A DNA stretch of 64,000 bases from Okeania sp. KiyG1. GTDB taxonomy: Bacteria > Cyanobacteriota > Cyanobacteriia > Cyanobacteriales > Microcoleaceae. Within the stretch, counting starts at the first letter, position 1, and every line of letters begins with the position of its first letter. Made by a program: the position numbers and the translations under genes. Below, piece after piece: positions 46,551 through 56,323 of this stretch. Below the pieces are notes generated by a model. That model made no database searches, was not told the DNA's origin, and was given only the letters and a program-made list of their open reading frames with translations. The stretch lies in contig NZ_BLZO01000089.1 in NCBI RefSeq assembly GCF_014132355.1, positions 96,411 through 160,410 of the forward strand, written 5' to 3'.

Positions 46551-46708
46551 TATTGGGAAGTAGCGATCGCTCTAGGAAATATTACCAATATACAGACATT
46601 TTCTGGAATATTTAAAAATCAAATTTAATATCATGTCCGGTTAAATACTGAGGTGAATACTAAACACTGTTATCAGAACCTCTCGATCAGAATTGATTAA
46701 ATCTAGTT

Positions 46709-47620
46709 ATTGCGTATATAGCAATAGAGTTGAATTACATTTCTATTTCTGATTTGCACAGAACTTACACAGAGACTCTACATATAGGAGGGCGAATGGT
46801 ATTCGCCCCTACAATTTGTCTGTGCATTTTTCAGCTAAAAGCTTCTATTGCAATATCCACAGATAAATCTGACTGAGCAAAAATTTTTATTGCGTATATA
46901 GCAATAGAGTTGAATTACATTTCTATTTCTGATTTGCACAGAACTTACACAGAGACTCTACATATAGGGAGGGCGAATGGTATTCGCCCCTACAATTTGT
47001 CTGTGCATTTTTCAGCTAAAAGCTTCTATTGCAATATCCACAGATAAATCTGACTGAGCAAAAATTTTTATTGCGTATATAGCAATAGAGTTGAATTACA
47101 TTTCTATTTCTGATTTGCACAGAACTTACACAGAGACTCTACATATAGGGAGGGCGAATACCATTCGCCCCTACAATTTGTCTGTGCATTTTTCAGCTCA
47201 AAGCTTCTATTGCAATATCCACAGATAAATCTCACTGAGCAAAAATTCCTATTGCGTATATAGCAATAGAGTTGAATTACATTTCTATTTCTGATTTGCA
47301 CAGAACTTACACAGAGACTCTACATATAGGGAGGGCGAATACCATTCGCCCCTACAATTTGTCTGTGCATTTTTCAGCTCAAAGCTTCTATTGCTAAATC
47401 CACAGATAAATCTCACTGAGCAAAAATTCCTATTGCGTATACAGCAACAGAGCTGAATTACATTTCTATTTCTGATTTGCACAGAACTTACACAGAGACT
47501 CTACATATAGGGAGGGCGAATACCATTCGCCCCTACAATTTGTCTGTGCATTTTTCAGCTAAAAGCTTCTATTGCAATATCCACAGATAAATCTCACTGA
47601 GCAAAAATTTTTATTGCGCT
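46709..47620. repeat. Five tandem 181-bp hairpin elements
   Basis: ATTGCGTATATAGCAATAGA starts units at 46709, 46889, 47070, 47251 and 47432, with a remnant at 47613. Each unit has three nested inverted pairs: TATAGCAATAGA / CTATTGCAATA at the ends, TTTGCACAGA / GTCTGTGCA inside, and GGGCGAAT / ATTCGCCC in the centre. The whole unit can therefore fold as one long hairpin. The 65-aa open frames in it are not regarded as genes. Confidence 0.9.
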
Positions 47621-47807
47621 ATAAGCTATTTCATCGCACTACCATTAAGCCTAATTTCAAACTCAATTTGTTCACTATTTCCAGTTAGAACATACAAATT
47701 ATTAATCCTATGTTGCGTAAATTGTGAGAAAGAAATTATGGATAATATTATTCGTATGATAATGTCGTAGATTTTAATATCTATAATTAAAGAAACAGAC
47801 ATCTAAG

Positions 47808-49238
47808 ATGAGTAAAAATAATAGTAAACCCTGGGATGAAAATTGGAAAATTATTGAAAATATTGGTGGCGGTGGTCAAGGTCAAACCTATCTAGTCGAA
47901 CCTAAAAATAATTCGTTTCCAGCTAATCAATATGTTCTCAAAAAACTTAATAAACAAAATGACCCTGAAAGACGTTCAAGAATGCGTAGGGAAGTGGTTG
48001 CTTTAGAAACAATAGATTGCCCAGGAATACCAAAATTAATTGATTCAAATTCCGAGCTGTTTAAAAATTTAGATATACCTCTTTATCTAGTAACTGAATT
48101 TATACCTGGAGATACCTTATCTGATTTTATCAAAGCAGAAGTAATGAATATTTTTAGTGCTGTAAATTTGACAATCAAATTATTAGATATTCTTGAATAT
48201 TGTCATCAAAGAGGAATAATACATAGAGATATTAAACCAGATAATATCATCATCAAAAATAACGATGTTAGTACTCCAGTATTAATAGATTTTGGTATTT
48301 CTTTTAATAAAGTTGATGAGTATGCTAAAGATTTAACACCAACATGGCAACAATTAGGAAATAGATTTTTTCAACTTCCAGAGCTTGGGGAAAAAAGTAA
48401 TTTACAAAGAGACCCCAGGTCAGATATTACACAAATTTGTGGCATTTTGTTTTTTACTATCACAGGGAAATTTCCTCTTTATCTTTTAGATTCTGAAAAT
48501 GGAAATAAGCCACATCAGAGAAAAGAAGCTAAACAAAAGTTATCAGTTTCACCTAATTTATCAGAATCTATACTATCTAAAATAAATATAGTTTTTGATA
48601 GAGCTTTTGAGACGACAATAGATTCTCGTTGGCAGTCTATTTCTGCACTTAAAGAAGCTTTGATAGATATTTTAGAATCAGAAAATCAAGAAGAAAATAA
48701 AACTGAAATTATTTTAGATAGAATTAAAAATAAACTCTCAAGTTCTTCTCATACACAAAAGAAATTATTTGAAAATATAGTTCAAAAAATTATTGAGAAA
48801 ATTTATTCTATTGTTTATGATATGCCTAAAGAGTTTGGTTCAGATTTTGGAATTATCGTCGCTCCAGAAATATTTGGTTCAAGTTTTGGCGATTTTATAT
48901 CTGGAAAGTCTCCAAAACTAGAAGTAAAAATAGACTGGAGTAACTCAACATTTTCACAGCGAGTTGTTGGTATACAGCACAAACCTTCAGAGAAATCATT
49001 TTTTCCTGAATTTGAAGGATACATAACAGGAAATGAAGTTGTTGTTATTTCATTTCGTGAAAGACAAGGACTTAAACCAAAATTTCATATTGGTATTGAA
49101 TCGGAAATACCTAAAAATAAGGAAAAAGAAGTTGAGTTACTAAGAACTTCTTTAAGTGGTGAACCAGACTTTACTGGTTTTGCTAAACGTCTCAAAGAGT
49201 TTTATGCTGAAGGTGTAGAAAGAATAATTCCAAACTAA
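47808..49238 (+). CDS. Serine/threonine protein kinase with unassigned C-terminal domain
   Basis: 476 aa, cytoplasmic. Hanks-type kinase domain at residues ~12-290: glycine loop IGGGGQGQTY (19-28), Lys in YVLKKL (45/46), Glu in MRREVVALE, catalytic loop HRDIKPDN (139-146), DFG (~161-163), and a subdomain IX Asp in DPRSDITQICGIL. The C-terminal ~180 residues have a helical linker (ESENQEENKTEIILDRIKNK) and a beta-rich domain (FGSSFGDFISGKSPKLEVKI, VGIQHKPSEKSFFPEFEGYI) that I cannot place; it may be a substrate-binding or effector domain. There is no transmembrane segment. A hairpin terminator follows. Upstream is the 181-bp array. Confidence 0.9.
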   Translation: MSKNNSKPWDENWKIIENIGGGGQGQTYLVEPKNNSFPANQYVLKKLNKQNDPERRSRMRREVVALETIDCPGIPKLIDSNSELFKNLDIPLYLVTEFIPGDTLSDFIKAEVMNIFSAVNLTIKLLDILEYCHQRGIIHRDIKPDNIIIKNNDVSTPVLIDFGISFNKVDEYAKDLTPTWQQLGNRFFQLPELGEKSNLQRDPRSDITQICGILFFTITGKFPLYLLDSENGNKPHQRKEAKQKLSVSPNLSESILSKINIVFDRAFETTIDSRWQSISALKEALIDILESENQEENKTEIILDRIKNKLSSSSHTQKKLFENIVQKIIEKIYSIVYDMPKEFGSDFGIIVAPEIFGSSFGDFISGKSPKLEVKIDWSNSTFSQRVVGIQHKPSEKSFFPEFEGYITGNEVVVISFRERQGLKPKFHIGIESEIPKNKEKEVELLRTSLSGEPDFTGFAKRLKEFYAEGVERIIPN

Positions 49239-49258
49239 TATAAAAAAGGCAATTTAAA

Positions 49259-49303
49259 CCTGGACTTAACCATTCTACTTGCAGCAAGTCCAGGATTTTA
49301 AGA
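49259..49303 (+). terminator. Intrinsic terminator of the kinase gene
   Basis: CCTGGACTT and AAGTCCAGG form a perfect 9-bp stem around an 18-base loop, followed by ATTTT, starting 20 bp after the stop codon. Confidence 0.75.
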
Positions 49304-49356
49304 AATGAATTAAGTATATTTTATTAGCGGATAACTGATTGCTAAAAGCTGATACC

Positions 49357-49612
49357 TAATTAGGGCTTGCTGATTACCCTGAAACTATTTACAGATAGAC
49401 TCTTTAGCCTTTTTATACTTACATAAAGTGCTAGCTTTTTGGGCAGAAAAAGGCAGAAAAATCAAAGGACAACTCTTACTCCTACCTCCTCTACAATTCC
49501 CATTTCTCCTAACTCCTACCCTTACTAGCTGAGTGCGAATTTAGCTAATTCTAAATTCTAAATTCTAAATTCTAAATTCTAAATTCTAAATTCTAAATTC
49601 TAAATTCTAATT
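49357..49612. repeat. MITE left end and AATTCTA heptamer tract
   Basis: TTAGGGCTTGCTGATTA (49360-49376) is a MITE-family left end; no matching right end is seen. ATTCTAA heptamers (about nine) fill 49548-49612 and touch the stop codon of the HlyD gene. Confidence 0.7.
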
Positions 49613-51787
49613 AACATTAGTCAGACTCCTAAACTTGCCAGTAAATCTATTAAAGAACAACTCTAAAACAGTCCGCTTACCAACATTAATATTAGAGTTA
49701 ATTGCCATACCATTCTGCAAACCAATTTCCAAATCATTCTCATTATCCAGAACAAATGTTTGCCGTTCTAAATCAATGGTAGTTTCAAAAGAAAAATAAG
49801 CTCTTCCTGCTTCTTGGTCTGGTGGAATAGCATCATCACTAATAGAAATAACCTCTCCAGTTACTGTACCAAATTCATTAGCTGGTAAAGCTTCAACTTG
49901 CACCTCTACAGGTACACATTCCACATCACTTAAACCTAATTTTTCTCGATTTTCTTTCAGTTCAGGACAAGCACATTTTTTACCCGGTTCACATTCAATA
50001 ACCTCCCCACCAGCTAACTCTTGGTCGTGAAAAGGTTCTAACTTTTTCCGTTTATCATTTAAAGCCTTTAAAACCAAAGCAATATCTTTATTCTGAATAT
50101 AAACTACCGCCTCTAAACCTTCATCATCATCCAATACTGTCAACAAAGGTTGAGTTTGTTGTGCTTCATAAGACGCATCTTCACATCTTTCTGGTTTAAT
50201 ATCCCCAGGCTTCAAAACATCATTAATTACATATTGACAAATAGGGTCAGTTTTTATATCTAGAGAAGACTCTTCTTTACTAACAGGTTGTAAATCAAAT
50301 ATTACCCCTGAAACGGGTGATTTTAAAACCTGATTATCACGAGTTTCTTCTAACTTTTCAATCTGAGCATTAACCTCAGTTAGTCTCTTATTGTTGTCTA
50401 GTTGTAAGCGAGTAAATTGAGAATCTATTCTAGCAATTTCCCTTCCTTCATTTTCAGCTATTCTGGCATAAAGTTCTCTTGCCCAACTATCTCTAGTATT
50501 TTTTAACTGTTCTTTAGTTCTATTAATAGACACATTTAAACGCTGTTGTTCTAACCTAGCGCGTTGTATTTCTGCTTGACGAGCTTTGACTTCTCCTTCT
50601 CTAGCATTAATATCTGATAGCCCAGAATTAATTTCAGCCTCACGAGAATTTATTTCTCCTTCCAATGTATTAATATCAGACCTGCGAGAATTTACTTCCC
50701 CTTCTCTAGCATTAATATCCGCTAACCGAGAATTTACTTCTCCCAATCTAGTATTTATTTCTCCTGCTCTTGCTTGAATTTGGTCTTGTTGCCTTAAAAG
50801 CTCACTTTCTCCCCGAAATACTTCTTGTTCCTGACGTTTTTTTTGTAGTTCAGCGATCGCTCCTTCTTCTACTAAAGGAGATATTTGTCCTAAAATTTCT
50901 TGATTAGATCCTAATACTTGTTCTGACTTACTCAACTGTCCTTTAGCCAGCTTTAATTGTTCTTGAGAATATTGCAGTTGTTCCTGAGTATTTTTCAGTT
51001 GTTCCTTAGCAAAATTCAGTTGTTTTTCTGTATTATTTAACTGCTCATTAGCAAAATTCAGTTGTTGCTTACTATTATTTAATTGTTGTTTAGCAAACCC
51101 TAATTGTTGCTTGGAATATTGCAATTGGTCTTGAGCTACTCTTAATTGTTCCCTACCTGCTTCTTCATCTTCTTCTGCTTGTTGAAGTTGTTTTTCTAGC
51201 TCTGTAATTTGCAATTCTACAGCACCTACACGAGAATTATATTCAGCTTTATAGTTTACATATAGTCCTTGCAAACTAGGTTCGATATTAACAAAACTAC
51301 CTCTGTTTAAATAAAGTTCATCAATCAAAGCGCGGTATGTTTTATTTTCCGATATTCTAGTTTGTCGCTCTTGAGCTAATTTTTGTAAATCTGGAGGTAA
51401 AGCTGTCGGAACTTTACCATTTAGTACCTCTTTATAAAAGAGATTTTCTCTTTTTAGAGTATCTCTTAATTCTTTAGCAGAACCTAAATCTGCACTAGGA
51501 GCAGTAGGACTAAAAGTTAGTAATGGTTGATTTTTTTCCACGCGATCGCCATTTTCTACATGGAGTCTAACTACATTTCCACTGGTAGGAGCTTGGACAT
51601 CTATGGAACCATCTTTTAATTCTAATTGCCCTGTCGCTGGTACTGCTTGGTCTATCTCAGCAAAGTAAGCCCAGATTACCGCTGAACTGGTAATTATCAT
51701 AATCATCCATAGAAATAGCCTAGATAATATGGCTGGTTTCTCTAGAATGACTGGTTGTTCGTTTAATGATGTAGATTGAGTATCCAT
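49607..51787 (-). CDS. HlyD-family membrane fusion protein (type I secretion adaptor)
   Basis: 726 aa, longer than usual (~400-500). Cytoplasmic N-terminus, one transmembrane helix at ~25-43, first half of the lipoyl domain (IDVQAPTSGNVVRLHVENGD, 62-81), then a long coiled-coil hairpin and the second half of the lipoyl domain (LKSPVSGVIFDLQPV) with a beta-barrel. The two arms of the hairpin are built of near-perfect 7-residue repeats (QLN(F/N)(A/T)(K/E)(Q/E), ~214-290; EINxRxG / DINAREG, ~340-405), encoded by diverged 21-bp units. A Cys-rich insert CEPGKKCACPELKE sits near residue 605. It bridges the ABC exporter to a TolC-like outer-membrane channel, which is not in the window. Same strand as the ABC gene, 325 bp downstream of it. 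Confidence 0.9.
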   Translation of the reverse strand: MDTQSTSLNEQPVILEKPAILSRLFLWMIMIITSSAVIWAYFAEIDQAVPATGQLELKDGSIDVQAPTSGNVVRLHVENGDRVEKNQPLLTFSPTAPSADLGSAKELRDTLKRENLFYKEVLNGKVPTALPPDLQKLAQERQTRISENKTYRALIDELYLNRGSFVNIEPSLQGLYVNYKAEYNSRVGAVELQITELEKQLQQAEEDEEAGREQLRVAQDQLQYSKQQLGFAKQQLNNSKQQLNFANEQLNNTEKQLNFAKEQLKNTQEQLQYSQEQLKLAKGQLSKSEQVLGSNQEILGQISPLVEEGAIAELQKKRQEQEVFRGESELLRQQDQIQARAGEINTRLGEVNSRLADINAREGEVNSRRSDINTLEGEINSREAEINSGLSDINAREGEVKARQAEIQRARLEQQRLNVSINRTKEQLKNTRDSWARELYARIAENEGREIARIDSQFTRLQLDNNKRLTEVNAQIEKLEETRDNQVLKSPVSGVIFDLQPVSKEESSLDIKTDPICQYVINDVLKPGDIKPERCEDASYEAQQTQPLLTVLDDDEGLEAVVYIQNKDIALVLKALNDKRKKLEPFHDQELAGGEVIECEPGKKCACPELKENREKLGLSDVECVPVEVQVEALPANEFGTVTGEVISISDDAIPPDQEAGRAYFSFETTIDLERQTFVLDNENDLEIGLQNGMAINSNINVGKRTVLELFFNRFTGKFRSLTNVN

Positions 51788-52112
51788 TTTGTTTTTTAAT
51801 TAGGGAGTAGGGAGTAGGGAGTAGCAATTAATAATTAATAATTAATAATTAATAATTAATAATTAATAATTAGTTATTTATAGGGTGCGAACTTCGCTAG
51901 CGTAACTGAGCAAGACTCTATTGGGCAATTAATAATTAACAATTAATGATTAATAATCAGGACTTAGGCAATGGTGCTTTTGGGCAATTAACAATTAACA
52001 ATTAATGATTAATAATTAATAATTAGAGCTTAGGCTGCTTTTGAATTTATAACTTTTGATTTTTGACTTTTGACTTCATTTTTGACTTTTGACTTTTGAC
52101 TTTTGAATTTAA
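51788..52112. repeat. Intercistronic ATTAATA and TTTTGAC heptamer tracts
   Basis: AATTAAT heptamers at 51827-51875 and again near 51925-52023, then TTTTGAC heptamers at 52050-52110. No gene. They separate two genes of the secretion operon. Confidence 0.75.
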
Positions 52113-55100
52113 TTACTGTTGAGCTTCTTGTTGTTGATAGAGACAGAAATAACGACCTTTAACAGCCATCAATTCATCATGAGTTCCCTGTTCCACCACC
52201 GAACCTTTATCCATCATAATAATAGTATTAGCATTTTTTACTGTTGTTAAACGGTGAGTAATAAAGAACACCGTTGTATTAGCAAAAGCCTCCGCTAAAT
52301 TCTCACAAACTTGACGTTCCGAACTGTAATCTAACGCGCTAGTTGCCTCATCTAAAATCAACAATTTAGGATTTTGTAAAACTGTCCGAGCAATAGCAAT
52401 TCTTTGCCTTTGTCCCCCTGATAAAGAAGCACCTCTTTCACCCACTATCGTGTTATAACCACTAGGCAAATTCATAATAAAATCATGGGCAACTGCTATT
52501 TTAGCCGCCCTCACAATTTCATCAGTAGTAGCATCAGGATTTGTCAAAGCAATATTATCTTGAACCGTACCATTAAATAAGAGAGTATCTTGTAAAACCA
52601 CCCCAATTTGACGACGTAAAGAATATAATTCTACTTTTTGAATATCATATCCATCAATAAAAATTCGACCAGAAAGAGGAGGATATAAACGCTGTAATAA
52701 CTTCATCAACGTACTCTTTCCAGAACCACTCAAACCAACAATTCCCACAAAATAACCAGCCGGAAATTCCAAATTTACATTAGCTAATTGTAAAGGTCCG
52801 CTTTGAGCAAATCGGAAAGAAATCTCCTCAAATTTAACACCCCCATTAATAGGCGGCATATCAATATTATTCCGGTCTTCCTCATCTACTTCTGCCTCCG
52901 TATCCAAAACATCTCGAAGTCGTTCAATAGACATTCCCACCTCTTGGAAACTCTGCCAAACACTCACAAAACGGAGCAACGAACCTGTCACATTACCAGC
53001 AATAATTCGGAAAGCAATTAATCCGCCTATTGATAACTGACCATCAATCACCAAATAAGCACCAACCCATAAAAGTGCCAGTCCGGAAAGTTTATTTAAA
53101 AAAGTACTAATAGAACTAGAAGTAGTCTGAGTCAAAACAGTATTAAAACTAGCAGTCATAAACTTCGCATAACGCGCCGACCATTCCCAACGAGACCGAA
53201 GTTCCAAATTCTGAGCTTTAACAGTTTGAACACCATTTAAAACCTCTACTAAATATGACTGAGAATCAGCATAACGCTCCGCCTTTTTCCGCAGTAACCT
53301 CCTAACAATTGGCGAATTAATAATAATAATTCCAGTAAAGAAAGGCACTCCTGCCAAAGCTACCATCGTCATTAACGGGTTAAGAGCCAACATCACAGCA
53401 ATATAAAGTACTGAAAATACCGAATCTAAAACCACAGTTAAAGCTGTACCTGTGAGGAAGTTCCTAATATTAGCTAATTCTCCAATCCTACCCGTCAAAT
53501 CACCCACCCGACGATTATCAAAATAGTTGAGTGGAAGACGGAGTAAATGGTCAATCACCTCCGAACTAAGTTTGACATCTATCCGGTTAGTAGTATCCAC
53601 AAACAAGAAAGTTCGTAAACCCCCCAACAAAGCCTCAAATAGAGCCACCAATAACATCAAGATACCCAGAACATCCATAGCCTCAATGCTACGTTGCCCC
53701 ATGACTTTATCGATAATAATCATCGTCATCAGGGGGTTGACCAAACCAAATATCTGTACAAAAAATGAAGAAATCAACACTTCAATAAAGACAGTGCGAT
53801 GCTCCATCAAAGAAGGAACAAACCACCAAAAACTAAACTGTTCCTTTTGTTCTGATTTTGGTGCCTGGAGTAATAGAACTTGTCCAGACTCTCCCCAAAT
53901 TTCCGCAAATTGGCCAGGTTTAAGGCGAGTTAATCCAAATTCTGGACTACCAACAACTATCTCTTGTTCTGTAATGCTGTAGAGTACGGCAAAATGGTCT
54001 TGCCATTGAATTAAAGCTGGTGCCTTCAGACGACTAACTGCTGCTGCCGGAACCTGTACCAGTTGACCACTTAATCCCATCATCTGAGCGATCGCTCCAC
54101 AAGCTTGAAGAGACACCCTACCCGCAGTCCGAACCTGATTATCCAGTACCCGGCGAATCACATCTCGGCGAAACTTCAGCTTCAGATGTTTAGCCAGCAT
54201 CTGAAAACAAGCCAAAGCAGCAGCTACTTCTCCCTTACCCCGGAAAATGGGATATTTGATTGATTGAGTATCTTGAGCAACTGTTGGTTCTGGTGGACGT
54301 GCTGGTGCTTGGGGGACTACGGATACATCTAAAGGCACAAGCTCAGTGTTTTGTGCCCCATTTTCGACGGTGGTATCTTCAAGTTCGCCTTGTTCTTGTT
54401 GTTCTGGGAGTCCTAAAATTCTTGCTCCTCTGGGTCCCTCAATTTTTAAAGACCTACCCGCTCCATCTAAGACCACTGGACTACCCGGAGCAAAATCTCC
54501 TACTACCCCACTACTTACTAGCCAGATTTTTTCCGACTCTAAGATAGATGCTAGTTCCTTAGTCTTGACATCTCCTTTAGGTAGGTTGACTACCAAAGTT
54601 TTTTCGACGACATTTTTAGCCAGTTCTTTCACATTCCCACTAACTTCAGCCCTTCTGGCAAATTCTTGAGTTAGTAGTTCAAATACTTCACTCACTGCTG
54701 GACGTTCTAAAAAGGCTGCCCCAAATTCTGGCTCTGCTTCTAATATTGCTAAGAAGTCTGCGGCGGGTAAAGTCACGGCAATTAAGTCTGTTGAAGCGAG
54801 TGCTGTTTCACAAGGCGTCCCTCGTAACAACCCAGCCCAACCAAGGACTTCTCCTGGCCCTGCTAACTGCAAACTGACATGACGTTGCGATCGCTGGTCA
54901 TAACCTAATATTCGTGCCTGACCTTGATAGATAATTGCTATCTGGGTGGGCATTTTTTCTCTTTCAAATAGTGGTTGGCCACTACGGTAACCAAGCAGTT
55001 GACACTTTCCCACTAATTGAGTTTTCAGTGCATTTTCTGAAAGTTGATTAAATGGTGGTTTGTCTGCTAGAAATTCTTGTACTTGGGTTCTTGATATTGT

Positions 55101-55115
55101 TGAGGAAGTAGCCAT
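52113..55115 (-). CDS. Type I secretion ABC exporter with CNMP-binding and C39-like domains
   Basis: 1000 aa. Residues ~10-150: cyclic-nucleotide-binding-like domain (QPLFEREKMPTQIAIIYQGQ). ~285-420: C39-like domain in which the first catalytic Cys is replaced (GEVAAALACFQML), while the His (WQDHFAVL) remains, so it is predicted to bind but not cleave cargo, as in HlyB-type exporters. ~430-720: six-helix ABC membrane domain. ~760-1000: NBD with Walker A GLSGSGKSTL (~791), Q-loop VVLQD, signature LSGGQRQRIAIAR (~897), Walker B LLILDEATSALD and switch His in FFITHRL. The non-cleaving form fits RTX cargo like the protein at 133-1224. Second gene of a parvulin-ABC-HlyD operon. Confidence 0.93.
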   Translation of the reverse strand: MATSSTISRTQVQEFLADKPPFNQLSENALKTQLVGKCQLLGYRSGQPLFEREKMPTQIAIIYQGQARILGYDQRSQRHVSLQLAGPGEVLGWAGLLRGTPCETALASTDLIAVTLPAADFLAILEAEPEFGAAFLERPAVSEVFELLTQEFARRAEVSGNVKELAKNVVEKTLVVNLPKGDVKTKELASILESEKIWLVSSGVVGDFAPGSPVVLDGAGRSLKIEGPRGARILGLPEQQEQGELEDTTVENGAQNTELVPLDVSVVPQAPARPPEPTVAQDTQSIKYPIFRGKGEVAAALACFQMLAKHLKLKFRRDVIRRVLDNQVRTAGRVSLQACGAIAQMMGLSGQLVQVPAAAVSRLKAPALIQWQDHFAVLYSITEQEIVVGSPEFGLTRLKPGQFAEIWGESGQVLLLQAPKSEQKEQFSFWWFVPSLMEHRTVFIEVLISSFFVQIFGLVNPLMTMIIIDKVMGQRSIEAMDVLGILMLLVALFEALLGGLRTFLFVDTTNRIDVKLSSEVIDHLLRLPLNYFDNRRVGDLTGRIGELANIRNFLTGTALTVVLDSVFSVLYIAVMLALNPLMTMVALAGVPFFTGIIIINSPIVRRLLRKKAERYADSQSYLVEVLNGVQTVKAQNLELRSRWEWSARYAKFMTASFNTVLTQTTSSSISTFLNKLSGLALLWVGAYLVIDGQLSIGGLIAFRIIAGNVTGSLLRFVSVWQSFQEVGMSIERLRDVLDTEAEVDEEDRNNIDMPPINGGVKFEEISFRFAQSGPLQLANVNLEFPAGYFVGIVGLSGSGKSTLMKLLQRLYPPLSGRIFIDGYDIQKVELYSLRRQIGVVLQDTLLFNGTVQDNIALTNPDATTDEIVRAAKIAVAHDFIMNLPSGYNTIVGERGASLSGGQRQRIAIARTVLQNPKLLILDEATSALDYSSERQVCENLAEAFANTTVFFITHRLTTVKNANTIIMMDKGSVVEQGTHDELMAVKGRYFCLYQQQEAQQ

Positions 55116-55573
55116 GTAGAATTTAGAATTTAGAATTCAGAATTTAGAATTAGTTTTGGTTTATTTGGTAGTAAAATTTAGAATTTAGAATTCAGAATTA
55201 GTGTAAGCATTCAGGTCTTGGGGTTGCATTATTCTTGATTTTGTGAATACTCAGTGTTTCAAAACTGAAAACTGTATCTAAGAATACTAAATAGTGTATA
55301 TAAATTAGACTGAAAGGTTTCTGGAAAGTGATAAATACATAGCTATGATCATTTGTCAACCCCAGCACCTGAATAGTTACCAATTAGTTTTGGTTTATTT
55401 GGTAGTATGGCGTGCTTTATTTTGATAATAAGCTTGTAGTTACCGAAAAATTGTGGCTTAAAATCTCCTCTTTTAAGAGGATAAGAGGATAAAAAGAACA
55501 ATTTTCTTTTTAGTCAATCCTACTTGTTTTCAGAAGAAGTAATTATTAATTATTAATTATTAATTATTAATTA
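55116..55573. other. Intercistronic region of the secretion operon
   Basis: AGAATTTAGAATTC repeats at 55118-55200, copies of TTAGTTTTGGTTTATTTGGTAGTA at 55149 and 55385, and ATTAATT heptamers at 55537-55580. The 61-aa frame at 55198-55383 lacks coding character. No terminator is seen, so read-through from the parvulin gene is possible. Confidence 0.6.
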
Positions 55574-56323
55574 TTAATATGCTTTTACGTCTGAACGTAG
55601 TGGTTTGAGGGTGCCTATTTTTCCTATTTGTTCTCTGAGCCAATTTTCAAATAGTTCATCTATTAAAGCGCGTCGCATTGAGTCATCAAGCTGTGCCGGG
55701 ATAAATTTTTCTAGTCTAATAATTACTGTCCATTCTGTTAATGGACGCGGTGCCCAGAGCTGACCTGGTTGACTTACTGATAAAATTTTGCCTATAGCAG
55801 GGTGTGGTTGACTTAGGGGTACTGGACCCAATAATCCTCCCGAGCGCCCTTCTGGACCTTCAGAGTATTGACGAGCTGCATCTGCAAAGGTTTGTTCTTC
55901 TTCTACTATGCGAAAATACAGTTCGTGGGCCAGACCAGGATTTTTTGTCCTAATCAGGGAGTATACTACCTGGTCTAAACTGCTCTTACGAGTCATAAAA
56001 TATCTTTCTACTTGATTAGTCCAAGTTTCTTGTTTATATTTTTCTAGTAATATTGGCCTAATTGCCATTTCTTCTAACTGTTCTTGGGTCATGTTTTGGT
56101 TTTTGAGCCATGCTTGTTTGGTTTCGGGGGAATTTAACTGATATTGGCTCTCAAATTTTTCTACCGCTGTAGTTTTTTCCGCTTCTGTGCAAGTCAAGTT
56201 AGCGATCGCTTGGTCGATTATCACCCCTCGTAAAAAATGAGGCATTAACTGATAACGTGTTAATAACGATGGGATATCTTGAGCTTGCAGTAATTTATCA
56301 CCGATTTGAAACAGTCCTGTCAT
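55574..56323 (-). CDS. Parvulin-type peptidyl-prolyl isomerase (SurA/PpiC-like)
   Basis: 249 aa. Helical N-terminal chaperone part (~1-110: LTRYQLMPHFLRGVIIDQAI, LEEMAIRPILLEKYK) followed by a rotamase domain (~120-215: AHELYFRIVEEEQTFADAAR, YSEGPEGRSGGLLGPVPLSQ, WTVIIRLEKF). There is no signal peptide, so it would act in the cytoplasm, probably keeping RTX or similar cargo export-competent or serving the exporter; this gene order (PPIase, C39-ABC, HlyD) recurs in cyanobacterial type I systems. First gene of the operon by orientation. Confidence 0.88.
   Translation of the reverse strand: MTGLFQIGDKLLQAQDIPSLLTRYQLMPHFLRGVIIDQAIANLTCTEAEKTTAVEKFESQYQLNSPETKQAWLKNQNMTQEQLEEMAIRPILLEKYKQETWTNQVERYFMTRKSSLDQVVYSLIRTKNPGLAHELYFRIVEEEQTFADAARQYSEGPEGRSGGLLGPVPLSQPHPAIGKILSVSQPGQLWAPRPLTEWTVIIRLEKFIPAQLDDSMRRALIDELFENWLREQIGKIGTLKPLRSDVKAY

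Noticed and set aside
46709-47620. Iteron/DnaA-box origin (ATATCCACAGA in each unit)
   Set aside because: One mismatch to TTATNCACA, no second box cluster, no AT-rich unwinding element or rep/dnaA gene; the palindromic MITE explanation is simpler.
55198-55383. 61-aa open frame between the parvulin and ABC genes
   Set aside because: No conserved motif and flanked by duplicated AT-rich sequence; likely chance.
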